A stretch of DNA of 64,000 bases from Microbacterium yannicii (GTDB lineage: Bacteria; Actinomycetota; Actinomycetes; Actinomycetales; Microbacteriaceae), in NCBI RefSeq assembly GCF_024055635.1, contig NZ_JAMXMB010000009.1, positions 26,457 through 90,456 of the forward strand. Direction: 5' to 3'. Of the stretch, positions 46,577-55,342 are shown piece after piece (within the stretch, counting starts at the first letter, position 1; each line of letters begins with the position of its first letter). Both the position numbers and the translations under genes were made by a program. Under the pieces are notes generated by a model. It was not told the DNA's origin and did not search any database. It saw only the letters and a list, made by a program, of their open reading frames with translations.

Positions 46577-47128
46577 TCAGCCGCGGGGGCGCGGTGCTTC
46601 GTCGTCGTGGTTCGTGGTGAAGTCCTGGAGCGCGGCCCACCGTGGATCGAGGGGCTCGCGCGGCTGCGATCCGGCGTTATCGGCCAGTCGCTCGCCCGTG
46701 ACCGGATCGAGGCCGGGGCAATCCGGCTGGCACACCGGCTGAAACGGAAGCGCCAGGACGACGGCTTCCCTGACCAGAGTTTCAAGATCCACGTGGTCGT
46801 CTTGAACCTCGAAGTCAGCTTCTTCCTCCCCAGGATACGCGAAAAGCTCCTGAAACTCGACTTGGAGCCCCTCGGCGATGTCGATGAGGCATCGGCTGCA
46901 GATGCCGGTGTACTCCGTGTCGATCTCTCCGGAGACGAGGATGCCCTCGTGTACCGACTCGAGCCGCACCTCGACGACGACGGGCTCTCCTTCGGCGACG
47001 GACACCAGGCCCTCGCCCCATTTGGCGGGAGCGGGGACGTCGATGGAGTGCTCGCGCATCTCGCCGGAGCGGTGGATGATGTCCCGGATCGGGAGGACGA
47101 ACGGACCCGTCACATGCTTTCTGACCAC
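46577..47128 (-). CDS. YceD/DUF177 family protein
   Basis: 183-residue homologue of the YceD (DUF177) family, linked to 23S rRNA accumulation and almost always upstream of rpmF. Cys pairs CSRC in TEYTGICSRCLIDI and CQPDCPGLDP suggest a metal-binding site. LEFQELFAYP-like segment VEFQELFAYPGEEEADFEV is typical. Acidic overall, cytoplasmic. Co-transcribed with rpmF-rnc-mutM. Confidence 0.93.
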   Translation of the reverse strand: MVRKHVTGPFVLPIRDIIHRSGEMREHSIDVPAPAKWGEGLVSVAEGEPVVVEVRLESVHEGILVSGEIDTEYTGICSRCLIDIAEGLQVEFQELFAYPGEEEADFEVQDDHVDLETLVREAVVLALPFQPVCQPDCPGLDPVTGERLADNAGSQPREPLDPRWAALQDFTTNHDDEAPRPRG

Positions 47129-47226
47129 GGGTCCAGCCTAGCCGCGGTTCCTGGTCGGACGGCCCGCGGCCGGGTGTCCGGCGGCCAGAAGCCCCGGCAG
47201 GCGGATGCCGCGGCCGGATGCTCGGG

Positions 47227-47724
47227 TCAGATGCCCCGCGCGCCGGTGTCGAGGAACCGCGCCACCGCCGAGGGCACGTACGGCGAGACATCGCCGCCGA
47301 GAGCGGCGACCTGGCGCACCAGCGAGCTGGAGACCAGGGCGTGCGCGGGATCGGGCAACAGGAAGACCGTCTCGACATGGGCGAGGTGACGGTTCACGAT
47401 CGCCATGGGCGTCTCGTACGCGACGTCGATCTGGGAGCGGATGCCCTTCACGAGGACGCCGGCGCCGACATCCGTCGCGTAGTCCACGAGAAGGCCCATG
47501 CTCCACGAGGCCACGACGACATCGCCCTCGACATCGCTCTCGGCGATGGACTGCTCCAGCAGCGCTTGACGCTGCGCGATCGGCAGCAGCGCCTCTTTGC
47601 CGGGGTTGTGCACGACGAGCACGTGGAGCTGGTCGTACAGCGACGCGGCACGGCGGATCACGTCGAGATGACCGAGGGTCGGCGGATCGAACGATCCCGG
47701 GACGACGGCGATCCGGCTGCTCAT
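47227..47724 (-). CDS. coaD: Phosphopantetheine adenylyltransferase
   Basis: Makes dephospho-CoA from 4'-phosphopantetheine and ATP. 165 residues. Nucleotidyltransferase motif [15 protein letters not shown] with the T/HxGH signature, [14 protein letters not shown] and the ISSSLVR-type [16 protein letters not shown]. 44 bp downstream of recG on the same strand. Confidence 0.97.
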   Translation of the reverse strand: MSSRIAVVPGSFDPPTLGHLDVIRRAASLYDQLHVLVVHNPGKEALLPIAQRQALLEQSIAESDVEGDVVVASWSMGLLVDYATDVGAGVLVKGIRSQIDVAYETPMAIVNRHLAHVETVFLLPDPAHALVSSSLVRQVAALGGDVSPYVPSAVARFLDTGARGI

Positions 47725-47768
47725 GCCGACCAGCCTACTGGGCGCCGCCGGGGACGATCCGCCGCGCG

Positions 47769-49931
47769 TCAGTTCTTCGCCAGCGCGGCGCGCTCCGCCG
47801 TCCCGACGTTGCGTTCGAGGGCTGCCGCGAGACCCGGGTGGCGCACCAGCGCCGGGTCGTCGGCAAGAACCTGCTCCGCGGCGACGCGCGCCTCCGAGAT
47901 GATGTCGGCGTCCTTGACGACCCGCAGCAGCCGCAGCGACGAGCGCGCACCGGACTGCGCGTCACCCAGGACATCGCCCTCGCCGCGCAGCTCCAGGTCG
48001 ACTTCGGCGAGGGCGAAGCCGTCGAGCGTCGCGGCGACAGCCTCGACGCGCTCGCGGGCGGGAGTGCCGCGGGGCGCCTCGGTGACCAGCAGGCACAGTC
48101 CGGGAATCCCGCCTCGTCCGACGCGCCCGCGCAGCTGATGCAGCTGCGACACGCCGAAACGGTCGGCCTCGAGGATGGCCATGGTCGACGCGTTCGGCAC
48201 GTCCACCCCGACCTCGACGACGGTCGTCGCCACCAGCACGTCGATGTCACCGCGGGCGAACGCCTGCATCACGGCATCCTTCTCGTCCGACGGCATCTTG
48301 CCGTGCAGGATCTGGACGCGGATGTCGGAGAAGGACGCATGCCTCGACAGCAGGTCCGCGACCTGGACGACACCCCACCGGGTGCGGGGTGTCTCGCCGC
48401 CGGTCTCGCCGGGGGGCTCGTCCGCGGTGTCGTCCTTCGTGAGCGCCTCGGCGTCGATCGCGGCGCAGACGACGAACGCCTGACGCCCCTGGCCGACCTC
48501 CTCGGCGATGCGCTCCCACACGCGGCCGAACCACCCCGGGTGCTCGGCGAGCGGAGCGACGAAGGTCTCGATGCCGGCGCGCCCGGCAGGCATCGTCCGG
48601 ATGGTCGACACGTCCAGGTCGCCGAAGACCGTCATCGCGACGGTGCGTGGGATCGGCGTGGCGGTCAGCACCAGCGCGTGCGGCGACGAGCCCTTGGCCC
48701 GCAGCGACTCGCGCTGCTCCACGCCGAAACGATGCTGCTCGTCGACGACGACCAGCCCCAGGTCGGCGAAGGTCGTGCTCTCGCTGAGGAGGGCGTGGGT
48801 GCCGACGACGATGCGGGCCTGACCGGACGCCGCCCGCAGCGCCGCCTTGCGCCGTTCCGCCGCGGGAAGCTGTCCCGTGAGCAGCGTGGGCATGAGCTCG
48901 GGGGCAAGCTGCGGCCCCAGCATCCGTGCGATGGAGCGCACATGCTGCCCCGCGAGGACTTCGGTCGGCGCGATGAGGGCCGATTGCCCGCCGGACTGGG
49001 CGACCTGGAGCATGGCACGGAGTGCGACCAGCGTCTTGCCCGAGCCCACCTCGCCCTGCACCAGCCGGTTCATCGGCCAGTCGCCCTCGAGATCTCGCGC
49101 CACATCATCGCCGACGCGGATCTGATCGGGCGTCCGCGGGAAGGGCAGCGCCGCGTCGAATCTCTCCAGCAGCTCTCCGGGAGGTCGGCGGATCGCCGAG
49201 AGCGCCCGGACGAACTGGCGCTGCTGCAGCAGCGCCACCTGGAGGACGAAGGCCTCCTGCATGCGCAGCGTGGCACGCGCCGGTTCGATCTCTTCGAGGG
49301 CCTTCGGCCGGTGGATGCGCTCGATCGCCGTTCGCGCGTCGAGCAGGCCGTGCCGCGTGCGCAGGTCGTCGGTGAGCGGCTCGGGCACATCACCGAGGCC
49401 GTCGAGGACCAGATCGACGATCTTCTGCAGCTGCCAGCTGGCGACCGTGCTCGTCGCCGGATAGATGGGAATGGGGAGGTTCACGTTCGCCTCGGCGGTG
49501 AGCCGTGCCTGCTCCTCGTCGTCGAACAGCTCGTAGTCGGGATGGGCGAGCTGCTTCGCGCCGCGGTACTCCCCCACCTTGCCCGCGAAGATGCCGCGCC
49601 GGCCCGGCTTGAGGTCCTTCACACGCCAGGCCTGGTTGAAGAACGTCAGCGACAGCTCGCCGTTGCCGTCGCTGATCACCACCTCCAGCAGCGAGCCGCT
49701 GCGGTTCTTCATCCGCCGTTCGTTCACGCGCCGGACCTCGGCGACGATGGTCACCGGCTCGCCGACCGGCAGCGACGAGATCTGCGTCAGCTCGCCGCGA
49801 CGCGCGTAGCGACGGGGATAGTGCGTCAGCAGCTCGCCGACCGTGGTCATGCCGAACGCCCGCTCGAGCGCCGCCGCCGTCTTCCCGCCGACCGCTCCGC
49901 CGAGGCTCGAATCGAGGGTGAAGGACGCCAT
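47769..49931 (-). CDS. recG: ATP-dependent DNA helicase RecG
   Basis: Branch-migration helicase that rescues stalled forks and processes Holliday junctions. 720 residues: N-terminal wedge/OB domain ([18 protein letters not shown]), Walker [21 protein letters not shown] box [15 protein letters not shown], motif [12 protein letters not shown], and the C-terminal helicase half with [16 protein letters not shown] and TRG-like tail. Head of recG-coaD; divergent from rsmD. Confidence 0.97.
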   Translation of the reverse strand: MASFTLDSSLGGAVGGKTAAALERAFGMTTVGELLTHYPRRYARRGELTQISSLPVGEPVTIVAEVRRVNERRMKNRSGSLLEVVISDGNGELSLTFFNQAWRVKDLKPGRRGIFAGKVGEYRGAKQLAHPDYELFDDEEQARLTAEANVNLPIPIYPATSTVASWQLQKIVDLVLDGLGDVPEPLTDDLRTRHGLLDARTAIERIHRPKALEEIEPARATLRMQEAFVLQVALLQQRQFVRALSAIRRPPGELLERFDAALPFPRTPDQIRVGDDVARDLEGDWPMNRLVQGEVGSGKTLVALRAMLQVAQSGGQSALIAPTEVLAGQHVRSIARMLGPQLAPELMPTLLTGQLPAAERRKAALRAASGQARIVVGTHALLSESTTFADLGLVVVDEQHRFGVEQRESLRAKGSSPHALVLTATPIPRTVAMTVFGDLDVSTIRTMPAGRAGIETFVAPLAEHPGWFGRVWERIAEEVGQGRQAFVVCAAIDAEALTKDDTADEPPGETGGETPRTRWGVVQVADLLSRHASFSDIRVQILHGKMPSDEKDAVMQAFARGDIDVLVATTVVEVGVDVPNASTMAILEADRFGVSQLHQLRGRVGRGGIPGLCLLVTEAPRGTPARERVEAVAATLDGFALAEVDLELRGEGDVLGDAQSGARSSLRLLRVVKDADIISEARVAAEQVLADDPALVRHPGLAAALERNVGTAERAALAKN

Positions 49932-50088
49932 GAGACGAGTCTAGGAGCCGCCGCGGACGCACGTTCGCGCGCCCCGGCCGGGCCTGTGGACCTCGCGGCG
50001 CCGGCCTCGGGGCCTCGGGCTCCTGTCGTGCTGTCCCCGTGTGCGGACGGTTCCCGCCGACGGCGGATGCCGGCGATATCGTGAAAGC

Positions 50089-50652
50089 ATGACGCGCATC
50101 ATCGCGGGCCGCGCCGGCTCCCTCGTGCTCGATGTGCCGGACGCCGGCACACGGCCGACCAGCGACCGGGTGCGGGAGTCGCTGTTCGGCGCGCTGGAGT
50201 CGGCCGATGCGCTCCGCGGGGCGGCGGTGCTCGACCTCTACGCCGGGTCGGGCGCACTCGGGCTCGAAGCCCTCAGCCGCGGCGCGGCATCCGCAGATCT
50301 CGTCGAGAAGTCGCCGCGTGCGGCGACCGTCGCACAGCGCAACGCCGCTCGGGTGGCGAAGGCGGTGGGCTCCGGGCCGACGGTCACGGTGCACCGCAGC
50401 TCGGCGGACGCGTTCCTGCGCACGGGGCGGGGCCCATACGACCTGGTGTTCCTGGACCCGCCGTACGACGTGAGCGAGGCCGAGCTCTCGTCGACACTCG
50501 CGCTGCTCGTGCCCGTCCTCTCGCCCGCGGCGGATGTCGTCATCGAGCGCGCGGCGCGCTCACCCGAGCCGACGCTGCCCAGGGGGCTCGTCGCCGGCCG
50601 CTCGAAGCGCTACGGCGACACGGCGTTGTGGTGGGCGGCTGCCGCGGGCTGA
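50089..50652 (+). CDS. rsmD: 16S rRNA (guanine966-N2)-methyltransferase RsmD
   Basis: SAM-dependent methylase of 16S rRNA. 187 residues. N terminus MTRIIAGRAGSLVLDVP, RPTSDRVRESLFGALE, SAM motif VLDLYAGSGALGLEALSRG and catalytic DPPY (VFLDPPYDVSE) are all typical. The 3' 43 bp overlap a small convergent gene. In the usual place between recG and thiL. Confidence 0.95.
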   Translation: MTRIIAGRAGSLVLDVPDAGTRPTSDRVRESLFGALESADALRGAAVLDLYAGSGALGLEALSRGAASADLVEKSPRAATVAQRNAARVAKAVGSGPTVTVHRSSADAFLRTGRGPYDLVFLDPPYDVSEAELSSTLALLVPVLSPAADVVIERAARSPEPTLPRGLVAGRSKRYGDTALWWAAAAG

Positions 50653-50786
50653 GACGTCGGCGCGCCCTCCTGCACCTCGGAGCCGTCGAACCCCACGTCG
50701 CGCGTGATCCGGAGCCTGCCGCTCGCCTCGAACTCGGGTCGGAACGTCGGCGCATCGCCCAGGAGGAGGTGGGCCTTGTGCGGCAT
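50610..50786 (-). CDS. Small hypothetical protein (58 residues) after thiL
   Basis: A 58-codon frame from ATG 50784-50786 to TAG 50610-50612, starting 27 bp after the thiL stop and overlapping the rsmD 3' end. Nearly every codon ends in G or C, as in real genes here, and the product MPHKAHLLLGDAPTFRPEFE, then SGRLRITRDVGFDG, reads like a folded protein rather than an Arg-rich shadow. No Shine-Dalgarno; translation may be coupled to thiL. No family recognised. Confidence 0.5.
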   Translation of the reverse strand: MPHKAHLLLGDAPTFRPEFEASGRLRITRDVGFDGSEVQEGAPTSQPAAAAHHNAVSP

Positions 50787-50813
50787 CCCCAGAAGGGAAG
50801 CCGCATCCCTGCC

Positions 50814-51809
50814 TCAGCCCGTGCGCGCGTCCCAGTCAAGATACGGATCCCAGCCGCCGCGACCTTCGTACGGCCGTCCGTCGACCAGCACCCCCTCCGC
50901 GCCGCGCGCCTGCACGACACCCACGCGCGCGAAGCCTTCCGGCAGCGGGCGTCGAGCGGGGAACGTGGCCAGCAGCGCGTGATCCTCGCCGCCGGCGAGG
51001 GCGGACGCGGGATCGGCGCCCAGCAGCGCCGATTCCAATGCGAGGGTGACTCCGGATGCCGCGGCCAGCCGCGACGCGTCCAGCACCAGCCCGTCCGACA
51101 CGTCCATCATCGCGGTGGCACCGGCGTCCGCGGCATCCGGTCCGAGCCAGACCGGCGGCGAAGGGCGCAGCTGCGCGGCAAGGTCGGCGCGCTCGTCCGG
51201 TTCGAGCAGCCGCTCGTCGACGGGAATCGGCGCGCCCGCAGCATCCGTGAACCGTGTGAACAGCGTCCGCAGGCCCCGCCCCGCGCGCCCGAGGTCGCCC
51301 GCCACCGCCACGACGTCGCCGACGCGTGCACCGGAGCGCAGCACGGGCGTACGGCCGGCCAGGGCACCGAGCGCGGTGACGGCGATCGTGAGCGTGTCGG
51401 AGACGGTGAGATCTCCTCCCTCGACGCGGCAGCCGGGAGCCAGATCGCGACACGCCGCCCGGAGGCCGTCGGCGATGCCGGTGACGAACGACAGCCGCGT
51501 CTCGTCGGGCATGGCGAGCGCCACGAGCAGCGCGGTGGGTGTCGCACCCATCGCGGCGACGTCGGCGAGGTTGACGGCGGCGGCCTTGTAGCCGAGGTCG
51601 TAGGCGCTCGACCACGCCAGGCGGAAGTCGGGTCCGTGGACGAGCGTGTCGACGGTCGCGACCACGCGGCCATCCGCCGCCGCGATCACCGCCGCGTCAT
51701 CGCCCGGGCCGACGAGGGCGTTCGACCCGCCGAGCCGCTCGAGGATGCTGCGGAGAACGCGTCCCTCGCTGAGCTCGCCCACCGTCGGATCCCCGCGCTC
51801 GTCATCCAC
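50814..51809 (-). CDS. thiL: Thiamine-monophosphate kinase
   Basis: Makes thiamine diphosphate from thiamine monophosphate and ATP. 331 residues with the AIRS/PurM fold: VGPGDDAAVIAAADGRVVAT, TVDTLVHGPDFRL, NLADVAAMGATPTALLVALA, GGDLTVSDTLTIAVTALG, MMDVSDGLVLDASRLA and GGEDHALLATFP. Divergent from the DUF3515 gene, as in mycobacteria (thiL/Rv2980 region). Confidence 0.96.
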   Translation of the reverse strand: MDDERGDPTVGELSEGRVLRSILERLGGSNALVGPGDDAAVIAAADGRVVATVDTLVHGPDFRLAWSSAYDLGYKAAAVNLADVAAMGATPTALLVALAMPDETRLSFVTGIADGLRAACRDLAPGCRVEGGDLTVSDTLTIAVTALGALAGRTPVLRSGARVGDVVAVAGDLGRAGRGLRTLFTRFTDAAGAPIPVDERLLEPDERADLAAQLRPSPPVWLGPDAADAGATAMMDVSDGLVLDASRLAAASGVTLALESALLGADPASALAGGEDHALLATFPARRPLPEGFARVGVVQARGAEGVLVDGRPYEGRGGWDPYLDWDARTG

Positions 51810-51898
51810 CCCACCACGCTACCGTCGACGGTCGGACCACCCGACGGCCGGACCACCCGACGGCGGGACGGCCCGTCGCGCCGGGTTAGCCTGGGACG

Positions 51899-52396
51899 GT
51901 GCGTGTTCTCCCCTCACTGGCCGCGTTCGGACTGGCCGTCGTCGCCGCGATCGGGCTGACGGGATGCACGTCGACCGTCGATCTCGATCCGGCGAAGGCC
52001 GCGAACGACCCGCTCTGCGCCGAGATCACGTCGAACCTGCCCGGCACCGTCAGCGGGCAGGCGCGCCGCTGGACCGACGCGCAGGCGACCGGCGCGTGGG
52101 GGGATCCCGCCAAGGTGCTGCTGACGTGCGGCGTCGAACCTCCCGGGCCGACGACTCTCCGCTGCGAAAGCGTCGCGGGCGTCGACTGGATCATCGACGA
52201 CTCCGACGCACCGCGCTTCCGCATCACCACGTTCGGCCGCACGCCCGCCGTCGAGATCTACCTCGACACCACGGCCGACGCGGAGGGCAACGGCGCGTCA
52301 AGTCGCGACGTCCTCGACGCGCTGTCGCCGGTCGTCAGCGTGCTGCCCGTCGACGGCGAATGCCTCGACCGCGTCGACGCCACGCCTGCGCCCTGA
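51899..52396 (+). CDS. DUF3515 family lipoprotein
   Basis: 165 residues from GTG 51899. Lipoprotein signal with lipobox LTGC (AAIGLTGCTSTVDLDP), then a small domain with conserved Cys (DPLCAEITSNLPGTV, VLLTCGVEPPGPTT, LRCESVAGVDWIIDD, GECLDRV). DUF3515 proteins are actinobacterial membrane-anchored proteins of unknown role, typically between thiL and ddl, exactly this context. Convergent with ddl. Confidence 0.92.
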   Translation: MRVLPSLAAFGLAVVAAIGLTGCTSTVDLDPAKAANDPLCAEITSNLPGTVSGQARRWTDAQATGAWGDPAKVLLTCGVEPPGPTTLRCESVAGVDWIIDDSDAPRFRITTFGRTPAVEIYLDTTADAEGNGASSRDVLDALSPVVSVLPVDGECLDRVDATPAP

Positions 52397-52429
52397 TTCG
52401 CCGCGTCGGCCGATCCGGCGCGCCGATCC

Positions 52430-53548
52430 TCAGTGCGCGTTCGCCCCGACCGTGGCCCCTGCCGCGCGTTCGAGCGCCGTGTCGATGAGCTCGGTGATGA
52501 GCTCGGGGTAGGAGACTCCCGATGCGATCCAGCACTTCGGGAACATCGAGATCGGCGTGAAGCCCGGCATCGTGTTCAACTCGTTGACGTAGAGGCCGTC
52601 CGCCGCGAGGAAGAAGTCCACACGCGCGAGGCCCTTGCCGTCCACCGCCTGGAATGCGCGGATGCCGAGCTCTTGGATCGCCGCGATCTCATCGTCCGTC
52701 AGGTCAGCGGGGCAGACCACCTCGGCGCCGTCGCCGCCGAGGTACTTGCCCTCGAAGTCGTAGAACTCGCGGCTCGTGAGGACGATCTCGCCGGGCAGCG
52801 ATGCCCTCGGCGCCCCGCCACCGCGTCCCTCGAGGATCGCCACCTCGACCTCACGGCCCACGATCGCCGACTCGATGAGCACCTTGTCGTCCTCCGCGAA
52901 CGCGAGGGCGAGGGCGTCGTCGAGCTCGGACGCATCGTGCACCTTCGACACGCCGACGCTCGACCCGGCGCGTGCGGGCTTCACGAACGTGGGCTCACCG
53001 AGGGTCGCGGCATCCGCTCGCACGCCTTCCGGGTCGCTCTCCCAGCGGCCCCGGGTGACCGTGACCGACGGGGACACCGGGACGCCGGCCGCGGCGAGGA
53101 CGATCTTCATGAAGTGCTTGTCCATGCACAGCGCGGAGTCGAGCACACCTCCGCCGGCATAGGGGATGCCGAGGGTGTCGAAGAAGCCCTGCACCGTGCC
53201 GTCCTCGCCGTGCAGGCCATGGAGGATCGGGAGGACGACGTCGAGGCGGCCGAGCTCGTCCACCGAGCCGTCGGGCCGCCGGACCCGCAGCGTCCGGTCG
53301 GCGCCGCCTTCAGGCCACACGACGCGTGTGCCGTTGTCGACGACCTCGGGAAGCCGCTCGGCGTCGAGCGCGAACTTATCGGGATCGTCCTCCTCGAGGA
53401 CGAAGACGCCCTCGCGGGTGATCCCGATGGGGATCACGCGATAGCTGTCACGGTCGATCGCCCGGAGCACCCCGCCCGCCGTTGCGGAACTGATCGAGTG
53501 CTCGCTGGATCGACCGCCAAAGAGCACCGCCACCGCCGGCTTGTCCAT
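52430..53548 (-). CDS. ddl: D-alanine--D-alanine ligase
   Basis: ATP-grasp ligase making the D-Ala-D-Ala dipeptide of peptidoglycan. 372 residues. VLFGGRSSEHSISSATAGGVL at the N terminus, LHGLHGEDGTVQGFFDTLGI, FVKPARAGSSVGVSKV, and the metal/phosphate end ARVDFFLAADGLYVNELNTMPGFTPISMF. Its first 101 bp overlap the end of gpsA in another frame; the N terminus used is conserved, so the overlap is real. Confidence 0.96.
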   Translation of the reverse strand: MDKPAVAVLFGGRSSEHSISSATAGGVLRAIDRDSYRVIPIGITREGVFVLEEDDPDKFALDAERLPEVVDNGTRVVWPEGGADRTLRVRRPDGSVDELGRLDVVLPILHGLHGEDGTVQGFFDTLGIPYAGGGVLDSALCMDKHFMKIVLAAAGVPVSPSVTVTRGRWESDPEGVRADAATLGEPTFVKPARAGSSVGVSKVHDASELDDALALAFAEDDKVLIESAIVGREVEVAILEGRGGGAPRASLPGEIVLTSREFYDFEGKYLGGDGAEVVCPADLTDDEIAAIQELGIRAFQAVDGKGLARVDFFLAADGLYVNELNTMPGFTPISMFPKCWIASGVSYPELITELIDTALERAAGATVGANAH

Positions 53549-54584
53549 TCGTCGTCCTCTCGCCCTGGGGGGTGTCGTCGTCTGTCGTGAGATGCGGCGC
53601 GATGTCGCGCGGGTTCATGGTGCCGTCGAGGACCATCTTGACCTGCTCGACGATAGGCATCTGCACACCCACCTCGCGTGCCAGCTGCAGGATCGGCGCA
53701 ACGGACGCGAGCCCCTCGGCGGTCTGGTTCATCTGCTTGACCACATCGTCGAAGCGATACCCCTGACCGAGCAGGCGCCCGGCGGTGTTGTTGCGGCTGA
53801 GGGGCGACTGGCAGGTTGCGATGAGGTCGCCGAGGCCAGCGAGGCCCTGCAGCGTTTCGTGGTGGGCGCCGAAGGCGACGGCGAAGTCCGTCATCTCGAC
53901 GAGACCGCGCGTGATGATCGACGCCTTCGTGTTCTCGCCGTAGCCCACACCGTCGACGATGCCGATGGCCACGGCGATGAGGTTCTTCAGCACGCCGCCG
54001 AACTCGGTGCCGATGACGTCGGTGTTCACGAACGTCCGGAAGTACTGGTTGCGCGCGCGGCGCGCGACCGCCTCGGCGGTCTCCTGGCTGGTCGAGGAGA
54101 TGACGGCAGCCGTCGGCTGCTCGCGGGCGATCTCGAGCGCGAGGTTGGGACCCGACGCGACCGCGATGCGGGCGGGGTCGCAGTGCAGCTCCTGCTCGAT
54201 CACCTGACTCATGCGCAGTCCGGTGCGCCGCTCCACCCCCTTCATCAGCGACACGATCGGCGCATCGCTGTCAGCGATCAGCGGTCGCACGGCCTTGAGG
54301 TTCTGCCGGACGGCCTGACTGGGGATCGACAGGTAGATCTGCTCGGCACCGTCGAGTGCCTCCGAGAGATGGTGCGAGGCGTGCATGTCGCGGGGCAGGT
54401 TGATGCCCGGGAGGTACTCGCTGTTGCGCTTCCCCTCCTGGATCTCGCTCGCGAGCTCGGGGCGGCGCGCCCACATCGTCACGTGCGCACCGCCGTCGGC
54501 GAGGATCTTGCCGAACGTCGTGCCCCAGCTGCCTGCTCCGACGACCGCGACGCGCGGGCGGGCGGCGTCCTGCCTACGGCTCAA
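53448..54584 (-). CDS. gpsA: NAD(P)H-dependent glycerol-3-phosphate dehydrogenase
   Basis: Makes sn-glycerol-3-phosphate for phospholipids. 378 residues. VAVVGAGSWGTTFGKILAD nucleotide site, ASGPNLALEIAREQPTA, catalytic Lys in FGGVLKNLIAVAIGI and GLAGLGDLIATCQSPLSRN. The domain ends near residue 345 (MNPRDIAPH); the last 33 or so residues (GQAGGGGALWRSIQRALDQF) are extra and read through the start of ddl, giving a 101-bp overlap. Overlaps plsC by 11 bp at the 5' end. Confidence 0.95.
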   Translation of the reverse strand: MSRRQDAARPRVAVVGAGSWGTTFGKILADGGAHVTMWARRPELASEIQEGKRNSEYLPGINLPRDMHASHHLSEALDGAEQIYLSIPSQAVRQNLKAVRPLIADSDAPIVSLMKGVERRTGLRMSQVIEQELHCDPARIAVASGPNLALEIAREQPTAAVISSTSQETAEAVARRARNQYFRTFVNTDVIGTEFGGVLKNLIAVAIGIVDGVGYGENTKASIITRGLVEMTDFAVAFGAHHETLQGLAGLGDLIATCQSPLSRNNTAGRLLGQGYRFDDVVKQMNQTAEGLASVAPILQLAREVGVQMPIVEQVKMVLDGTMNPRDIAPHLTTDDDTPQGERTTNGQAGGGGALWRSIQRALDQFRNGGRGAPGDRP

Positions 54585-55338
54585 GGCGCCCCGTCTCCTT
54601 CTGGCCGTGATCGGCCGGGTTCCAGCGCTGCGGCGGTGCCGGCTCGCCGCGCAGCTGCGAGAGCAGCCCGGCGATGTCGGCCATCACGAGATCGGTCGCC
54701 TCGACGAGGGCGGACTGCGATGACGCCCGTCCGGCATAGGCCGTCAGGTCCACCGGATCGCCGATGACGACCCGTACCCGACGACGCAACGGCCACAGCT
54801 TGAGCTTGCCGTACCGCGGCAGCACCTGCTGGGCGCCCCACTGCGCCATAGGGATGACCGGGATGCCGCCGGCCAGCGCGAGACGGACCGCGCCGGTCTT
54901 GCCGCGCATCGGCCACAGGTCGGGCTCGCGCGTGAGCGATCCCTCCGGGTAGACGATCACGCCGCGGCCGTGCCGGACGAGCGTCTCGGAGGCCTCGAGC
55001 GTCGCACGGGCCGAGGCTGCGGATGCGGCGCGAGCGACCGGCACCATGCCCGTGGCCCTCAGCGCCCACCCGAGGACAGGAACGCGGAACAGGCTCTCCT
55101 TCGCCATGAAGCGCGGCGCCCGGCCGGTGCGCCACACCGCGAGTGCAACCACGAGGGGGTCGATCTCGCTCAGGTGGTTCGGCGCGAGGACGTACGCACC
55201 CTCGCGCGGCAGCTTCTCCCTGCCCTCGATCTCGAGCTTGAACAGCAGGCTGAGCAGGGGCACGACGATGGCCGCGAGCGGCCAGAAGACGCTCGGGCGC
55301 GTCTTCTCGGCGGACGCGCGCCGACGTTCTGTCGCCAC
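54574..55338 (-). CDS. plsC: 1-acyl-sn-glycerol-3-phosphate acyltransferase
   Basis: Membrane-associated acyltransferase forming phosphatidic acid. 254 residues. One N-terminal hydrophobic segment (VFWPLAAIVVPLLSLLF), then motif I NHLSEID (NHx4D), motif II around PRFMAKESLFRVP, motif III VIVYPEGSLTREPDLW and motif IV GIPVIPMAQWGAQ. 4 bp after murA and overlapping gpsA, so phospholipid genes share an operon with murA. Confidence 0.94.
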   Translation of the reverse strand: MATERRRASAEKTRPSVFWPLAAIVVPLLSLLFKLEIEGREKLPREGAYVLAPNHLSEIDPLVVALAVWRTGRAPRFMAKESLFRVPVLGWALRATGMVPVARAASAASARATLEASETLVRHGRGVIVYPEGSLTREPDLWPMRGKTGAVRLALAGGIPVIPMAQWGAQQVLPRYGKLKLWPLRRRVRVVIGDPVDLTAYAGRASSQSALVEATDLVMADIAGLLSQLRGEPAPPQRWNPADHGQKETGRLEP

Positions 55339-55342
55339 CGGA

